A stretch of DNA of 64,000 nt, taken from Granulicella sibirica (lineage in GTDB: Bacteria; Acidobacteriota; Terriglobia; Terriglobales; Acidobacteriaceae). Where the stretch lies: assembly GCF_004115155.1 (NCBI RefSeq), contig NZ_RDSM01000004.1, positions 1-64,000 of the forward strand. Reading direction: 5' to 3'. Under the pieces are notes generated by a model. It ran no database searches, had not been told where the DNA came from, and saw only the letters and a program-made list of their open reading frames with translations. The position numbers were made by a program, and so were the translations under genes. Below, piece by piece: positions 1 to 7,420 of the stretch (positions are counted from its first letter, which is position 1; each line of letters begins with the position of its first letter).

Positions 1-42
1 CTTGAATGCCGCTGTGTGGTTCCGACGGGGACGTCTGCTCAT
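1..42 (-). CDS. IS3-family transposase OrfA, N-terminal fragment (runs off window)
   Basis: Only the first 14 codons are in the window. They begin MSRRPRRNHTAAFK, which resembles the basic N-terminus of IS3-family OrfA proteins (a DNA-binding HTH protein made with OrfB by frameshifting). The ATG at 42 is preceded by a strong AGAGGAG ribosome binding site. The stop of the preceding small ORF lies about 24 bp upstream, so that ORF probably reads into the left end of the insertion sequence. The identity rests on a short stretch and needs the sequence beyond the window edge. Confidence 0.6.
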   Translation of the reverse strand, partial: MSRRPRRNHTAAFK

Positions 43-65
43 TCCATCTCCTCTTTCAGGCCATC

Positions 66-254
66 TTAGGCCACTTCAGACGAGATCCTCCACCTAAGCC
101 CTTGTTCAGTTTCCCCGAGCCACCTCTGATGGAGCGTTGTGATCGATCCCTGTTGAAGGGTGAGCGTGACGACACGACCGGACGGATCCGCATCAGCGGC
201 TGTGGCTCGGAGCGGTAGAAAAAATGCCAGTGGAATAAGCCAAGGAAGCTTCAT
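66..254 (-). pseudogene. Small secreted protein, probably truncated by an IS element
   Basis: A 62-codon ORF starting MKLPWLIPLAFF with a clear signal peptide (hydrophobic core, cleavage near ATA-AD). It has an excellent ribosome binding site (AAAGGAG) just after the lytic transglycosylase stop. Residues about 25-45 (SGRVVTLTLQQGSITTLH) resemble the N-terminal beta strands of VirB9/TrbG-like periplasmic proteins, but this is weak. The last 14 or more residues appear to be encoded by the end of the IS3-family element whose orfA starts at 42. The native protein was therefore probably longer, with a junction around 108-125. It is the last visible gene of the minus-strand operon that includes the MoxR ATPase and transglycosylase. 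Confidence 0.5.
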
Positions 255-260
255 ATTTCG

Positions 261-737
261 TTATCTCCTTTGAAGTTGATCGGTCAGGTGCTTTCGCCTT
301 TCATATTGCCGTCGCACTGCCTCGACGTAAGCGACGACATCTGGATTGCGATACTCGAGGAGGCGCTTTCCAACCCATCTATCTCCGGCGTAATAGGCAG
401 CGGCGACCAAACGCATCTCTCCGTGGAACTCCCACATCAGCGTTGTAACGTATCGCGTGCCAGCCGCAATGTTTTGCTCCGGATCGAAGGGCTGAGAAGC
501 GCCAAAACGTCGTGCCGTGGCCGGCATCAATTGCATGACTCCCACCGCGCCTTTATTCGATACCGCACGGGGATTCCAGTTTGATTCCACGTCGATGAAC
601 GCTCCAATAAGCTCTGGTGGCACACGGTACTGGCGCGCGTAACGACCAACGCATGCTTCCTCGAAGCTCTTTGGGCTTTGTGAGAACGCAACGCTCGGCA
701 TGATAAGAAGAACTGCGAGGAGGGCGATATGCTTCAC
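261..737 (-). CDS. Secreted lytic transglycosylase, SLT domain (VirB1-like)
   Basis: A 158-residue protein with a signal peptide (MKHIALLAVLLIMPSVAFSQ) followed by a compact SLT fold. The motifs are ESNWNPRAVSNKGAVGVMQL, with the catalytic Glu in VESNWN, then MPATARRFG and a later AAAYYAGD block. Such enzymes cleave peptidoglycan glycan strands in the periplasm. Short versions of this size are typical of conjugation and secretion systems (VirB1 type), where they open the wall for a machine. The start is GTG at 737, overlapping the TGA of the upstream MoxR gene by 4 bases (GTGA), which implies translational coupling. The domain call is firm; the conjugation link is inferred from the integrase-bearing element around it. 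Confidence 0.85.
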   Translation of the reverse strand: MKHIALLAVLLIMPSVAFSQSPKSFEEACVGRYARQYRVPPELIGAFIDVESNWNPRAVSNKGAVGVMQLMPATARRFGASQPFDPEQNIAAGTRYVTTLMWEFHGEMRLVAAAYYAGDRWVGKRLLEYRNPDVVAYVEAVRRQYERRKHLTDQLQRR

Positions 738-1654
738 TTCGACACCTTTTGCTGCGTAGCCATCTTCTGAGCAAAGCGGGCACCGTCGTCGAGCAGGCTC
801 TTGAACCCCTCCCGCAACATCAGGTGCCGTCTATCTTTTTCCGTCTTTGCAAGAAACGGCATCAATACATCACGGAGGTCTTCCGTAACTCGGTCGGTTC
901 CGAGGAGTTCCAGTGCGCGAGCGAAGTCGATCATCTCGGAGACGGACGGCGGCTTCTCCAACGAGTAGTTGCGGAAAGACAGAGCGATCCCGGCGATCTC
1001 ACGATGGAATGAATCGTCAGCCTCAGGCGTACGGCTCGCTATAATCTCGGCCTCTCGCTCCGGCGTCGGGTGTTCTACTCGGACATAGAGACTGCGTCTG
1101 CGGATCGGATCGCCAAGTCTTCGCTCCTCGTTGCTGGTGAGAACAACGAATGGGACACTGCGGGCGCGGACGGTTCCAAACTCTGGAATAGAGAGCTCCC
1201 AAACGGATAGGATTTCAAGCAACATTGCTTCAAAACCTTCATCTACTTTGTCCAATTCGTCGATCAACAAGACACAAGGGCGTTCACACTCGAGCGCACG
1301 CATCAGGGGTCCAGGCCGAAAGAAATTTCGGCCTATGAGGCTTGACTGGACAGACTTCCAATCTTCATGATGCCCTTTAGAAAACTCCATATAGATTCGC
1401 TGGAGGCCTGCATCGAAGCTGCCGATCGCCTGAGCTTCCGTGACTCCTCGATAGCATTGCAGCCGCTCTACGTGGGTGCCAGCAGCTGCTGCGACTGATA
1501 GGGCAAGTTGCGTTTTGCCCGATCCGGCCGGCCCTTCGAGCAAAAGCGGCTTCTGTAGCTTGCCCGCGAGGAAGACGACCTGAGTCATCACCGGGTCGAT
1601 AAAGTAGCCGGTGGCGGTGAGTTTTGTTGAGAGATCTGCGAGGGAGTTAAACAT
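734..1654 (-). CDS. MoxR-type AAA+ ATPase
   Basis: About 306 residues from the ATG at 1654, chosen because GGAGGG lies 5 bases upstream; the longer reading frame to 1735 lacks such a site. Walker A is GPAGSGKT (about residues 41-48), Walker B is CVLLIDELDK, and the arginine-rich sensor region includes RRRSLYVRVEHPTPER. MoxR ATPases act as chaperones that assemble or activate partner proteins, usually VWA-domain proteins, but no VWA gene is visible here. Its start overlaps the end of the small membrane protein gene by 8 bases and its stop overlaps the transglycosylase start by 4, so the three are probably one transcript. Its substrate is unknown. Confidence 0.85.
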   Translation of the reverse strand: MFNSLADLSTKLTATGYFIDPVMTQVVFLAGKLQKPLLLEGPAGSGKTQLALSVAAAAGTHVERLQCYRGVTEAQAIGSFDAGLQRIYMEFSKGHHEDWKSVQSSLIGRNFFRPGPLMRALECERPCVLLIDELDKVDEGFEAMLLEILSVWELSIPEFGTVRARSVPFVVLTSNEERRLGDPIRRRSLYVRVEHPTPEREAEIIASRTPEADDSFHREIAGIALSFRNYSLEKPPSVSEMIDFARALELLGTDRVTEDLRDVLMPFLAKTEKDRRHLMLREGFKSLLDDGARFAQKMATQQKVSK

Positions 1655-1928
1655 CGGCACCCTCCAATTTGTTGTTTCCAAGACTGCCTGCCCGGCCCAC
1701 TTCATTGATCTCGGTAGGCAGCAGGGGGTGACCATAGCCCTTAAACGATCTGGACCAGATGTCGGCTAGCGTAAACATGCCTGTACCCGCAAGAAGGAAT
1801 AGAACGAACCTCATCGACGAAACCGGTCCGAAAACGCGCCACAGGATGGGGCCGGAGTGCATGACCACCCCTAAATCGAGAGTGGTCACCACCACCGCGA
1901 TGGTGAAACTTTTTGGTCGTTGTCCCAT
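1647..1928 (-). CDS. Small membrane protein of the mobile element, unknown function
   Basis: A 93-residue protein not recognised by family. It has a short cytoplasmic N-terminus, then two hydrophobic stretches (about residues 8-32 and 38-57) that could span the membrane, and a soluble tail ending in GADV. The end of the gene overlaps the MoxR ATPase start by 8 bases, a strong sign that the two proteins work together. The size and topology would suit a membrane anchor or a pilus/secretion subunit, but nothing in the sequence proves that. Confidence 0.6.
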   Translation of the reverse strand: MGQRPKSFTIAVVVTTLDLGVVMHSGPILWRVFGPVSSMRFVLFLLAGTGMFTLADIWSRSFKGYGHPLLPTEINEVGRAGSLGNNKLEGADV

Positions 1929-2007
1929 AGCAGCCCCCTCAAGGTCGGCCTAGAATGCAATCGCTCAGGGACTCGGTCAAATCCAGAGCGTGGAATGAGG
2001 AACCGGT

Positions 2008-2244
2008 TCAAGCGGGTCGGGAGGAATGATTGAGGTGGACTGCGCCACGTAGCGGATACTGCTTTCGGAGCCATTCCGCGAAATCCTCAGGGTCGAATCG
2101 TATTGAGCTCGCAATCCTGAAGGAAGGTATCTGACCATTGGCGGCCATCTTATAAACCTGCTGAATGGAAACCCCGAGGATTGGCGCGACATCGCGCACG
2201 CGCAGGGCCTCGTTCTTGCTTTCGACCAGTTGAACCAGCTTCAT
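2008..2244 (-). CDS. Excisionase-like helix-turn-helix DNA-binding protein
   Basis: About 78 residues from the ATG at 2244, which has AGGA 7-8 bases upstream; an in-frame ATG at 2274 is less well supported. The core VRDVAPILGVSIQQVYKMAANGQIPSFRIASSIRFDPEDFAEWL is a typical MerR-like winged HTH of the excisionase (HTH_17) family: helix-turn-helix, the I-P-[SA]-x-R-I wing and the closing F-x-x-W-L. It sits between the integrase and the MoxR operon on the same strand. It may be the recombination directionality factor of the element or a regulator of the downstream operon. Confidence 0.75.
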   Translation of the reverse strand: MKLVQLVESKNEALRVRDVAPILGVSIQQVYKMAANGQIPSFRIASSIRFDPEDFAEWLRKQYPLRGAVHLNHSSRPA

Positions 2245-2357
2245 GACAAGTCCTAGCCTTTCCCGGCAGTACATCTACCGGAAGTCGGTTGATCATGGGA
2301 CGAGTTCGAAACTCGGTCAAATTGCCGATCGGCGCGCCCGTGGAGTGCTGCAAGAGC

Positions 2358-2388
2358 AAAAAGAGCGCCGAAGAATTCTTCGGCGCTC
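2358..2388 (-). terminator. Intrinsic terminator of the integrase gene
   Basis: A perfect 26-bp palindrome at 2363-2388 (GAGCGCCGAAGAA and its exact complement) is followed on the minus strand by TTTTT at 2362-2358. It lies 29 bp past the integrase stop and separates the integrase from the excisionase-like gene. Confidence 0.8.
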
Positions 2389-2416
2389 TCCAACTGAGCG
2401 GAACCAGGTCATGGGT

Positions 2417-3703
2417 TCAGGCAACGAATGCTGCCAACGCTCCTGCATTCACTTTGGCCAACGCGTCTCGCGACTGGATGCCTTTCAGATACACCATGGT
2501 GGACTTGATGCTGCGGTGTCCCATCCAGTTCTGTAGAGTACGAATGTCAATGCCGTCGCGCAGGTGTTGGGTCGCGAAGGTGTGCCGGAATTTGTGCAGG
2601 AAGATCCGCTCGCAGTATGGTCCCTGAGCACACTTGAATCCGCGCTCCGAGACGCACTGCCCGCAGTTCAGTTTGGCTCTCCGTGCCACCTTCTTGATGA
2701 TTTCGAGATGGAGTGTATCTGGCTTCCCGACAGTGTTTGGGAACACCAGATCGGCCGCGCCCGCGCCACGCTCCTCCTTGAGCTGCTGCAGTTGTTCGAT
2801 CATTGCAGTCGGTAGAGGCACTGCTCTCTCCTCATAGTTCTTCGGATTGAACTTCCAGATTGGCTTGGACGTGACCCGCGCTAGACTGTTTCGGAAGTCG
2901 AGATCGTACCAGGATAGGAACCGCGTCTCACGATTCCGGAACCCGGAGGTGAGAAAGAATTTGATCAGGAGCGCCTCGATGGGTGTGGCGACCCGGAGCA
3001 TGGAGTGGATCTCTTCGGGTTCGTAAACGGGCCGGATGGTCTCGACGTAGTCGGGCCAGTCGCTGGATTCGATCAGCTTCTTGTGTCCGTGGCGCTTGAG
3101 AAGGGTGAGCACGGTCACCACCTTGTCGTACACCGAGCGGGCTGCGAGGCCATGGTCGAAACAGTAGCCGATGTATCGGAGGATATCATCCCGGTCGACC
3201 TCGTCCACATACGTCTTGGTGAACGAGTTCAGGAAGTAGTTCTGAAGAGCCGGCCGGTAGGTCCGAAAGGTCCGGAGGCTGCGCTGCTTCTTGCAGAACT
3301 CAAGATATCGATCGATAGCGACGACCATCGTCAGCCGACCGGGGTCCGGTTGTTCAGCGGCTACCAAACCTGGAGCTGGCGCCGGAGGCGCCGGTCGAAT
3401 CTGTAGCTTCGGGAGCTCGACCAGGATGCCGGCCTTTCGGGCCTGGAGCTCAATGAACTTGGCGCGAGCGGCAGGAACAGCTTCCTCAAACTTCTCGATT
3501 GGCTGTCGGCGTTTCTTGCCGTCCTCGTACCACTCCAGATAGTAGCGGCCTTCCGGATGATGTTCGTCTTTGCCGTTGACTAGGACGTGATCCCGGACGA
3601 TTTTGCCGTTACGCTCGATGACAGGGGCAAAGGGCCACTTGCCGTCGATCTTGATCATCTTGATGACGTTGACGCGGTCTGCATAGGTTCTTGTTCGAGC
3701 CAT
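2417..3703 (-). CDS. Tyrosine recombinase / phage-type integrase
   Basis: A 428-residue integrase. The N-terminal arm-binding and core-binding regions cover about residues 1-230, and the catalytic domain follows. The catalytic set is visible: Arg256 in TSGFRNRE, His370 and Arg373 in LHKFRHTF, His396 in MGHRS and the nucleophile Tyr405 in STMVYLKG. Between the first Arg and the HxxR box there are four cysteines (C347, C350, C358, C364) in a CxxC-x7-C-x5-C arrangement that looks like a zinc knuckle, uncommon in integrases. The gene lies about 125 bp from a 5' tRNA half, as expected for an island integrase. A proline-rich linker (about residues 103-113) precedes the core-binding domain. Confidence 0.92.
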   Translation of the reverse strand: MARTRTYADRVNVIKMIKIDGKWPFAPVIERNGKIVRDHVLVNGKDEHHPEGRYYLEWYEDGKKRRQPIEKFEEAVPAARAKFIELQARKAGILVELPKLQIRPAPPAPAPGLVAAEQPDPGRLTMVVAIDRYLEFCKKQRSLRTFRTYRPALQNYFLNSFTKTYVDEVDRDDILRYIGYCFDHGLAARSVYDKVVTVLTLLKRHGHKKLIESSDWPDYVETIRPVYEPEEIHSMLRVATPIEALLIKFFLTSGFRNRETRFLSWYDLDFRNSLARVTSKPIWKFNPKNYEERAVPLPTAMIEQLQQLKEERGAGAADLVFPNTVGKPDTLHLEIIKKVARRAKLNCGQCVSERGFKCAQGPYCERIFLHKFRHTFATQHLRDGIDIRTLQNWMGHRSIKSTMVYLKGIQSRDALAKVNAGALAAFVA

Positions 3704-3770
3704 TATTTGTTCCTCCTTGGGGAGGACAAGTAACGCGAGATGCAGACTCGATCAAATATGGGTTCAGGAC

Positions 3771-3792
3771 ATCCAGTAAGTCATCCAGTAAG
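3771..3792. repeat. Two direct repeats ATCCAGTAAG, possible integrase arm sites
   Basis: ATCCAGTAAG occurs at 3771-3780 and again at 3783-3792, separated by TC, between the integrase start and the tRNA fragment. Short direct repeats at this position are where arm-type integrase or Xis binding sites are found. The function is inferred from position only. Confidence 0.4.
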
Positions 3793-3828
3793 GCAGATAA
3801 ACTGTTGAAAACAAAGGATCACTGGGAT

Positions 3829-3862
3829 AGGGTAGCGCTCTAACCAACTGAGCTACGCGCCT
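3829..3862 (-). tRNA. 5' half of a tRNA, truncated at the anticodon (attachment-site remnant)
   Basis: On the minus strand the sequence reads as a tRNA 5' half: a 7-nt acceptor strand AGGCGCG, then TAGCTCAG and the D-arm, then CTACC and CT of the anticodon loop (to position 33). After that all tRNA similarity stops; no matching GGTAG arm or T-arm follows. Integrases commonly recombine in tRNA anticodon loops, so this is probably the attachment-site junction of the element. The amino-acid identity cannot be read because the anticodon is missing. Confidence 0.65.
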
Positions 3863-3930
3863 GTGCGTTGTCTTAGTCTAAAGCATGGGGCGGGGTAGAG
3901 CAAACGTGCGATACCATGGTGAATTGAACC

Positions 3931-4515
3931 GTGGCCTTTCTCCGACAATTCCGTGCAGCCCCTAACCTCTTGACTCTGCTCAGGTTATTCATCATTCCAT
4001 ACCTGGTCATCGAGATTCTGGCGGGTCAATACCGGTTTGCGTTTGCACTCTTTTTGCTGGCTGGCGTGAGCGACGGGATGGATGGGTTGCTGGCGCGGTG
4101 GCTGGAGCAGAGGACGACCCTGGGGCTTTACCTGGATCCAATCGCCGATAAGCTGCTTTTGAGCACGCTTTTCCTGGTTTTGACGCATGTCGGGCTGATT
4201 CCTCAGTACGTGACGGTGCTTGTGTTCAGCCGGGATTTTGGAATTCTGCTCATTGCCACGCTGCTGTTTGCGACGGGAACGCTGCGAGATTTCCGGCCGA
4301 GTCTGCTGGGAAAGGCCAATACTCTAGTTCAGATTGTGGGATTGACGGTGATTCTGGCGGAAAAAGTCTTCAGGACGGGGTCTCCGGAGCTGGAGATGGT
4401 GAGTGTGGGGCTGCTGAAGGGGATCGCGATGCTGGCCCCGGTTTCGGCGGCGCAATATGCATGGATTGTGATTCGGCGTATCAGCGGGCCAGCGCAGGAG
4501 AGTGTTGCAGGTTGA
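3931..4515 (+). CDS. pgsA: CDP-alcohol phosphatidyltransferase (PgsA-like)
   Basis: A 194-residue integral membrane protein starting at GTG. It carries the family signature D-x2-DG-x2-AR-x8-G-x3-D-x3-D in full (SDGMDGLLAR, then G, LDPIADK) at about residues 48-74, which binds the metal and the CDP headgroup. Several hydrophobic segments follow. The size and the APNLLTLLRL N-terminus fit phosphatidylglycerophosphate synthase, which makes PGP from CDP-diacylglycerol and glycerol-3-phosphate. Cardiolipin synthase of the same fold cannot be excluded. It is the first host gene outside the mobile element. Confidence 0.8.
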   Translation: MAFLRQFRAAPNLLTLLRLFIIPYLVIEILAGQYRFAFALFLLAGVSDGMDGLLARWLEQRTTLGLYLDPIADKLLLSTLFLVLTHVGLIPQYVTVLVFSRDFGILLIATLLFATGTLRDFRPSLLGKANTLVQIVGLTVILAEKVFRTGSPELEMVSVGLLKGIAMLAPVSAAQYAWIVIRRISGPAQESVAG

Positions 4516-4679
4516 AATTGTGTTGAAAACGGTGGACAGGATACGGGCCATTGCGTGGTAAAGCTGGTTGCGTGTGGGTCGGGATCGCCGTACACTATGG
4601 AGGCTGGCCGGATAATAACTTTTCTCATCCGGTGCCACTTCAGGATCGTTCTTCCCCTTTGCCTGAGACAGGAGCCGCG

Positions 4680-5147
4680 ATGCTTCGCCTGACGAAAAAA
4701 GCCGATTATGGTCTGATGGCGCTCAAGTATCTGGCTGAGCAGTCGGCCAACGGGGCGCAGAGCGCCAAGGACATTGCCGAGGCGTACCACATTCCCCCGC
4801 AGTTGCTGGCGAAGATTCTTCAGACGCTCGCGAAGGGTGGGCTGCTGGTTTCGCATGCGGGAACGAACGGCGGTTATTCGCTTTCGCGCCCGGCGACCGA
4901 GATCACGGCGTTTGAGGTGATCCGGGCGATCGATGGCCCTCTCTTCATTACAAGCTGCATCACGATTCACGGAACGTGCGACCTGACGAGCCATTGCACC
5001 ATCAAAGAACCGTTGCGCAAGGTGAACGACTCGATCAAAGACCTGCTGAGCGGGATCAAGATCGACGATTTGATTGAGACGGAGCCGGTTGGACAGATTG
5101 GGGCAGGTGCTCCGATGGGCGGCGGTCTTGTTTCGATCGCGCTTTAG
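4680..5147 (+). CDS. iscR: Rrf2-family Fe-S regulator IscR-like
   Basis: About 155 residues from the ATG at 4680, which has AGGAG upstream; the frame is open upstream but without support. The start MLRLTKKADYGLMALKYLA is the classic Rrf2 winged-HTH N-terminus. Three cysteines near residues 98-111 (CITIHGTCDLTSHC, spacing C-x6-C-x5-C) are placed like the [2Fe-2S] ligands of IscR, although IscR itself has C-x5-C-x5-C. It lies directly upstream of iscS and the rest of the isc genes, so it most likely senses cluster status and controls them. Confidence 0.88.
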   Translation: MLRLTKKADYGLMALKYLAEQSANGAQSAKDIAEAYHIPPQLLAKILQTLAKGGLLVSHAGTNGGYSLSRPATEITAFEVIRAIDGPLFITSCITIHGTCDLTSHCTIKEPLRKVNDSIKDLLSGIKIDDLIETEPVGQIGAGAPMGGGLVSIAL

Positions 5148-5262
5148 GACGGAATTGGCACCGTTCGGGACAAGTTTTAGACCTTTGGATTGACAGGCGT
5201 TGCGCTGGCTCTGCCGGTGCTTAGGATCGGGTTTCAGAGACATTAGCTTCAGGGAGTTTTGG

Positions 5263-6582
5263 ATGAGCGAAAAAGAGAACTGCGAGATCAGCAACAACGG
5301 CGAGATGAACGAGATGAGCAACACCGGCGTGATCATCACCCAGTCGGCGACGCCGCTACCCGAGGGTGTGTCGCTTCCGCTCTACATGGACAACCATGCG
5401 ACGACGCAGATGGACCATCGCGTGTTGAATGCCATGCTTCCTTACTTCAGCGTGAAGTTCGGAAACGCGGCGAGCCGCAACCATGCGTTCGGCTGGGAAG
5501 CGGAAGAGGCGGTCGAGAAGTCGCGGCAGCAGATTGCGAAGCTGATCGGCGCGACGGCGAAGGAGATCATCTTCACCTCGGGCGCGACGGAGTCGAACAA
5601 CCTTGCGATCAAGGGCATTGCCGAGATGTACAAGGAGCGCGGCAACCACATCATCACGCAGGCGACCGAGCACAAGGCAGTTCTGGATACGTGCAAGCGG
5701 CTGGAGAAGTACGGCTATCGCGTGACGTACCTGCCGGTGCAGGCGGATGGGTTGATCGACATCGAAGACCTGAAGCGGGCGATGGACGACAAGACGATCC
5801 TGGTCTCGATCATGTTCGCGAATAACGAGATCGGCGTGGTTCAGCCGATTGCCGAGATCGGCAAACTCTGCCACGAGAAGGGTGTGATCTTCCATACGGA
5901 CGCCGTGCAGGCAGTCGGCAAGATCCCGGTCGACGTCCAGGCGATGAACATTGACGTGCTTTCGCTGACGGCGCACAAGATCTATGGACCGAAGGGTGTG
6001 GGCGCGCTGTATGTTCGCCGCCGTAACCCGCGCGTGCAGATTTCGGCACAGATCGATGGTGGCGGACACGAGCGTGGCATGCGTTCGGGCACGCTGAACG
6101 TTCCGGGCATCGTTGGACTGGGCGCGGCGTGCGAGATCTCCGGGCAGGAGATGGAAGCCGAGGCGGCACGTCTGACCGAGCTTCGCGACTACATGCAGGC
6201 GAAGTTCGAGAAGGCGCTGGACTATGTTCACGTGAACGGCAACATGGAGCATCACCTTCCCGGCAACCTGAACATGAGCTTTGTGTATGTCGAGGGCGAG
6301 AGCCTTCTCATGGGCATCAACGACATCGCGGTTTCGTCGGGGTCGGCCTGCACGTCGGCAACGCTCGAACCGAGCTACGTGCTCAAGGCGCTCGGACTCG
6401 GCGATGATGTGGCGCACAGCTCGATCCGGTTTGGGCTTGGCCGCTTCAATACGAAGGCGGAAGTGGACTATGTTTCGGATAAGCTGATCGACGTCGTGCT
6501 GAAGCTGCGTGAGCTTAGCCCGCTGTACGAGATGGTGAAAGAAGGGATTGACCTTACCAAGATCGAGTGGGCTGCGCACTAG
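5263..6582 (+). CDS. iscS: Cysteine desulfurase IscS
   Basis: About 439 residues from the ATG at 5263 (CAGGGAG just upstream). PLP enzyme that takes sulfur from L-cysteine to build Fe-S clusters on IscU. Visible motifs are [11 protein letters not shown] at the N-terminus, the PLP lysine K239 in [11 protein letters not shown], and the catalytic cysteine C363 in [17 protein letters not shown]. The long active-site loop marks it as group I (IscS/NifS) rather than SufS. It has an extra polar N-terminal tail of about 35 residues (rich in E and N) compared with E. coli IscS. It follows iscR and precedes iscU, separated by a small gene. Confidence 0.95.
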   Translation: MSEKENCEISNNGEMNEMSNTGVIITQSATPLPEGVSLPLYMDNHATTQMDHRVLNAMLPYFSVKFGNAASRNHAFGWEAEEAVEKSRQQIAKLIGATAKEIIFTSGATESNNLAIKGIAEMYKERGNHIITQATEHKAVLDTCKRLEKYGYRVTYLPVQADGLIDIEDLKRAMDDKTILVSIMFANNEIGVVQPIAEIGKLCHEKGVIFHTDAVQAVGKIPVDVQAMNIDVLSLTAHKIYGPKGVGALYVRRRNPRVQISAQIDGGGHERGMRSGTLNVPGIVGLGAACEISGQEMEAEAARLTELRDYMQAKFEKALDYVHVNGNMEHHLPGNLNMSFVYVEGESLLMGINDIAVSSGSACTSATLEPSYVLKALGLGDDVAHSSIRFGLGRFNTKAEVDYVSDKLIDVVLKLRELSPLYEMVKEGIDLTKIEWAAH

Positions 6583-6616
6583 GAATGATTGAGTTGTGAT
6601 CGGAAGGGAGTAGAGC

Positions 6617-6853
6617 ATGCATGACCTAGTAGTTGTCGGGGTCCCCCTTACTGTGATTCTTGCCGGGATTCTATTCGGCCGAATGGATATCAGAGAGGTT
6701 CGCGGCGAGATTTCTAATTTGCGCGGCGATATGAATCGGCAACATGCCGAGGTGATGGTTCGCTTTGGTCAAATCGATGGTGATCTTCGGCAGTTTTATC
6801 ACCTGACCGGCAAGCTCGAGGCGCGGATAGATGCGCTCGAAAAGAGAGACTGA
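6617..6853 (+). CDS. Small membrane-anchored coiled-coil protein
   Basis: A 78-residue protein with a good ribosome binding site (AAGGGAG). One N-terminal hydrophobic helix (LVVVGVPLTVILAGILFG, about residues 4-21) is followed by a charged heptad-type helix ending LEARIDALEKRD. No catalytic motif is visible and I do not recognise a named family; small proteins of this build recur in Acidobacteria. It sits between iscS and iscU on the same strand, so it is probably cotranscribed, but a role in cluster assembly is not shown. Confidence 0.6.
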   Translation: MHDLVVVGVPLTVILAGILFGRMDIREVRGEISNLRGDMNRQHAEVMVRFGQIDGDLRQFYHLTGKLEARIDALEKRD

Positions 6854-6924
6854 CCCGGGACACTTTCAACGCGGCGACCGATTCGCCGCTGCGGCATCTA
6901 AACTGAAGCATCAGGAGAAACACC

Positions 6925-7350
6925 ATGGCGTATAGCGATAAGGTAGTCGATCATTACGAGAATCCCCGGAACGTGGGTTCTATGGACAAGGGTTCGGACG
7001 CAGTGGGCACCGGCCTCGTCGGCGCTCCGGAGTGCGGCGACGTGATGCGTCTGCAGATCCGGGTCAATCCGGAGACGCAGGTGATCGAAGATGCGAAGTT
7101 CAAGACCTTCGGCTGCGGTTCGGCCATAGCCTCCTCCTCGCTTGCGACGGAGTGGGTGAAGGGCAAGACGATCGCGGAGGCTCTCACGATTTCGAACACG
7201 GACATCGTGAAGGAGCTTGCACTTCCCCCGGTCAAGATTCACTGCTCGGTGCTGGCGGAAGACGCGATCCGTGCGGCAATCGGCGACTGGAAGAAGAAGA
7301 ACAACGTGGCCGAGACGGCGGATGCCTCGGTTGCGGTTGCAGCGCACTAA
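6925..7350 (+). CDS. iscU: Fe-S cluster scaffold IscU
   Basis: A 141-residue scaffold with an AGGAG site 7 bases before the ATG. It starts MAYSDKVVDHYENPRNVG, the family hallmark, and has the three cluster ligands: GAPECGDVM, FKTFGCGSAIASS and the third in the LPPVKIHCSVLAEDA block, which also holds the LPPVK recognition motif for HscA. The C-terminus has an alanine-rich tail of about 15 residues beyond the usual end. Clusters form here with sulfur from IscS and pass on with HscA/HscB help. Confidence 0.95.
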   Translation: MAYSDKVVDHYENPRNVGSMDKGSDAVGTGLVGAPECGDVMRLQIRVNPETQVIEDAKFKTFGCGSAIASSSLATEWVKGKTIAEALTISNTDIVKELALPPVKIHCSVLAEDAIRAAIGDWKKKNNVAETADASVAVAAH

Positions 7351-7362
7351 AGATTGAAGGCG

Positions 7363-7402
7363 GGCGTCCGGTTGGTCCCTTGAGGACCACCGGACGCCTT
7401 TT
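7363..7402 (+). terminator. Hairpin between iscU and iscA, terminator or attenuator
   Basis: GGCGTCCGG pairs with CCGGACGCC and an inner GGTCC pairs with GGACC, followed by TTTT at 7399-7402. The iscA ribosome binding site starts only a few bases later. In the isc transcript it would lower iscA and downstream expression relative to iscU, or act as a processing or stability stem. Confidence 0.6.
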
Positions 7403-7420
7403 GTGTTGGAGGGCGATGAG

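Noticed and set aside
3700..3862. Group I intron in a tRNA anticodon loop (5' exon ends in T33)
   Set aside because: No 3' exon or intron core (P3-P7) was found downstream, and an integrase with possible arm sites lies there, so an attachment site explains it better.
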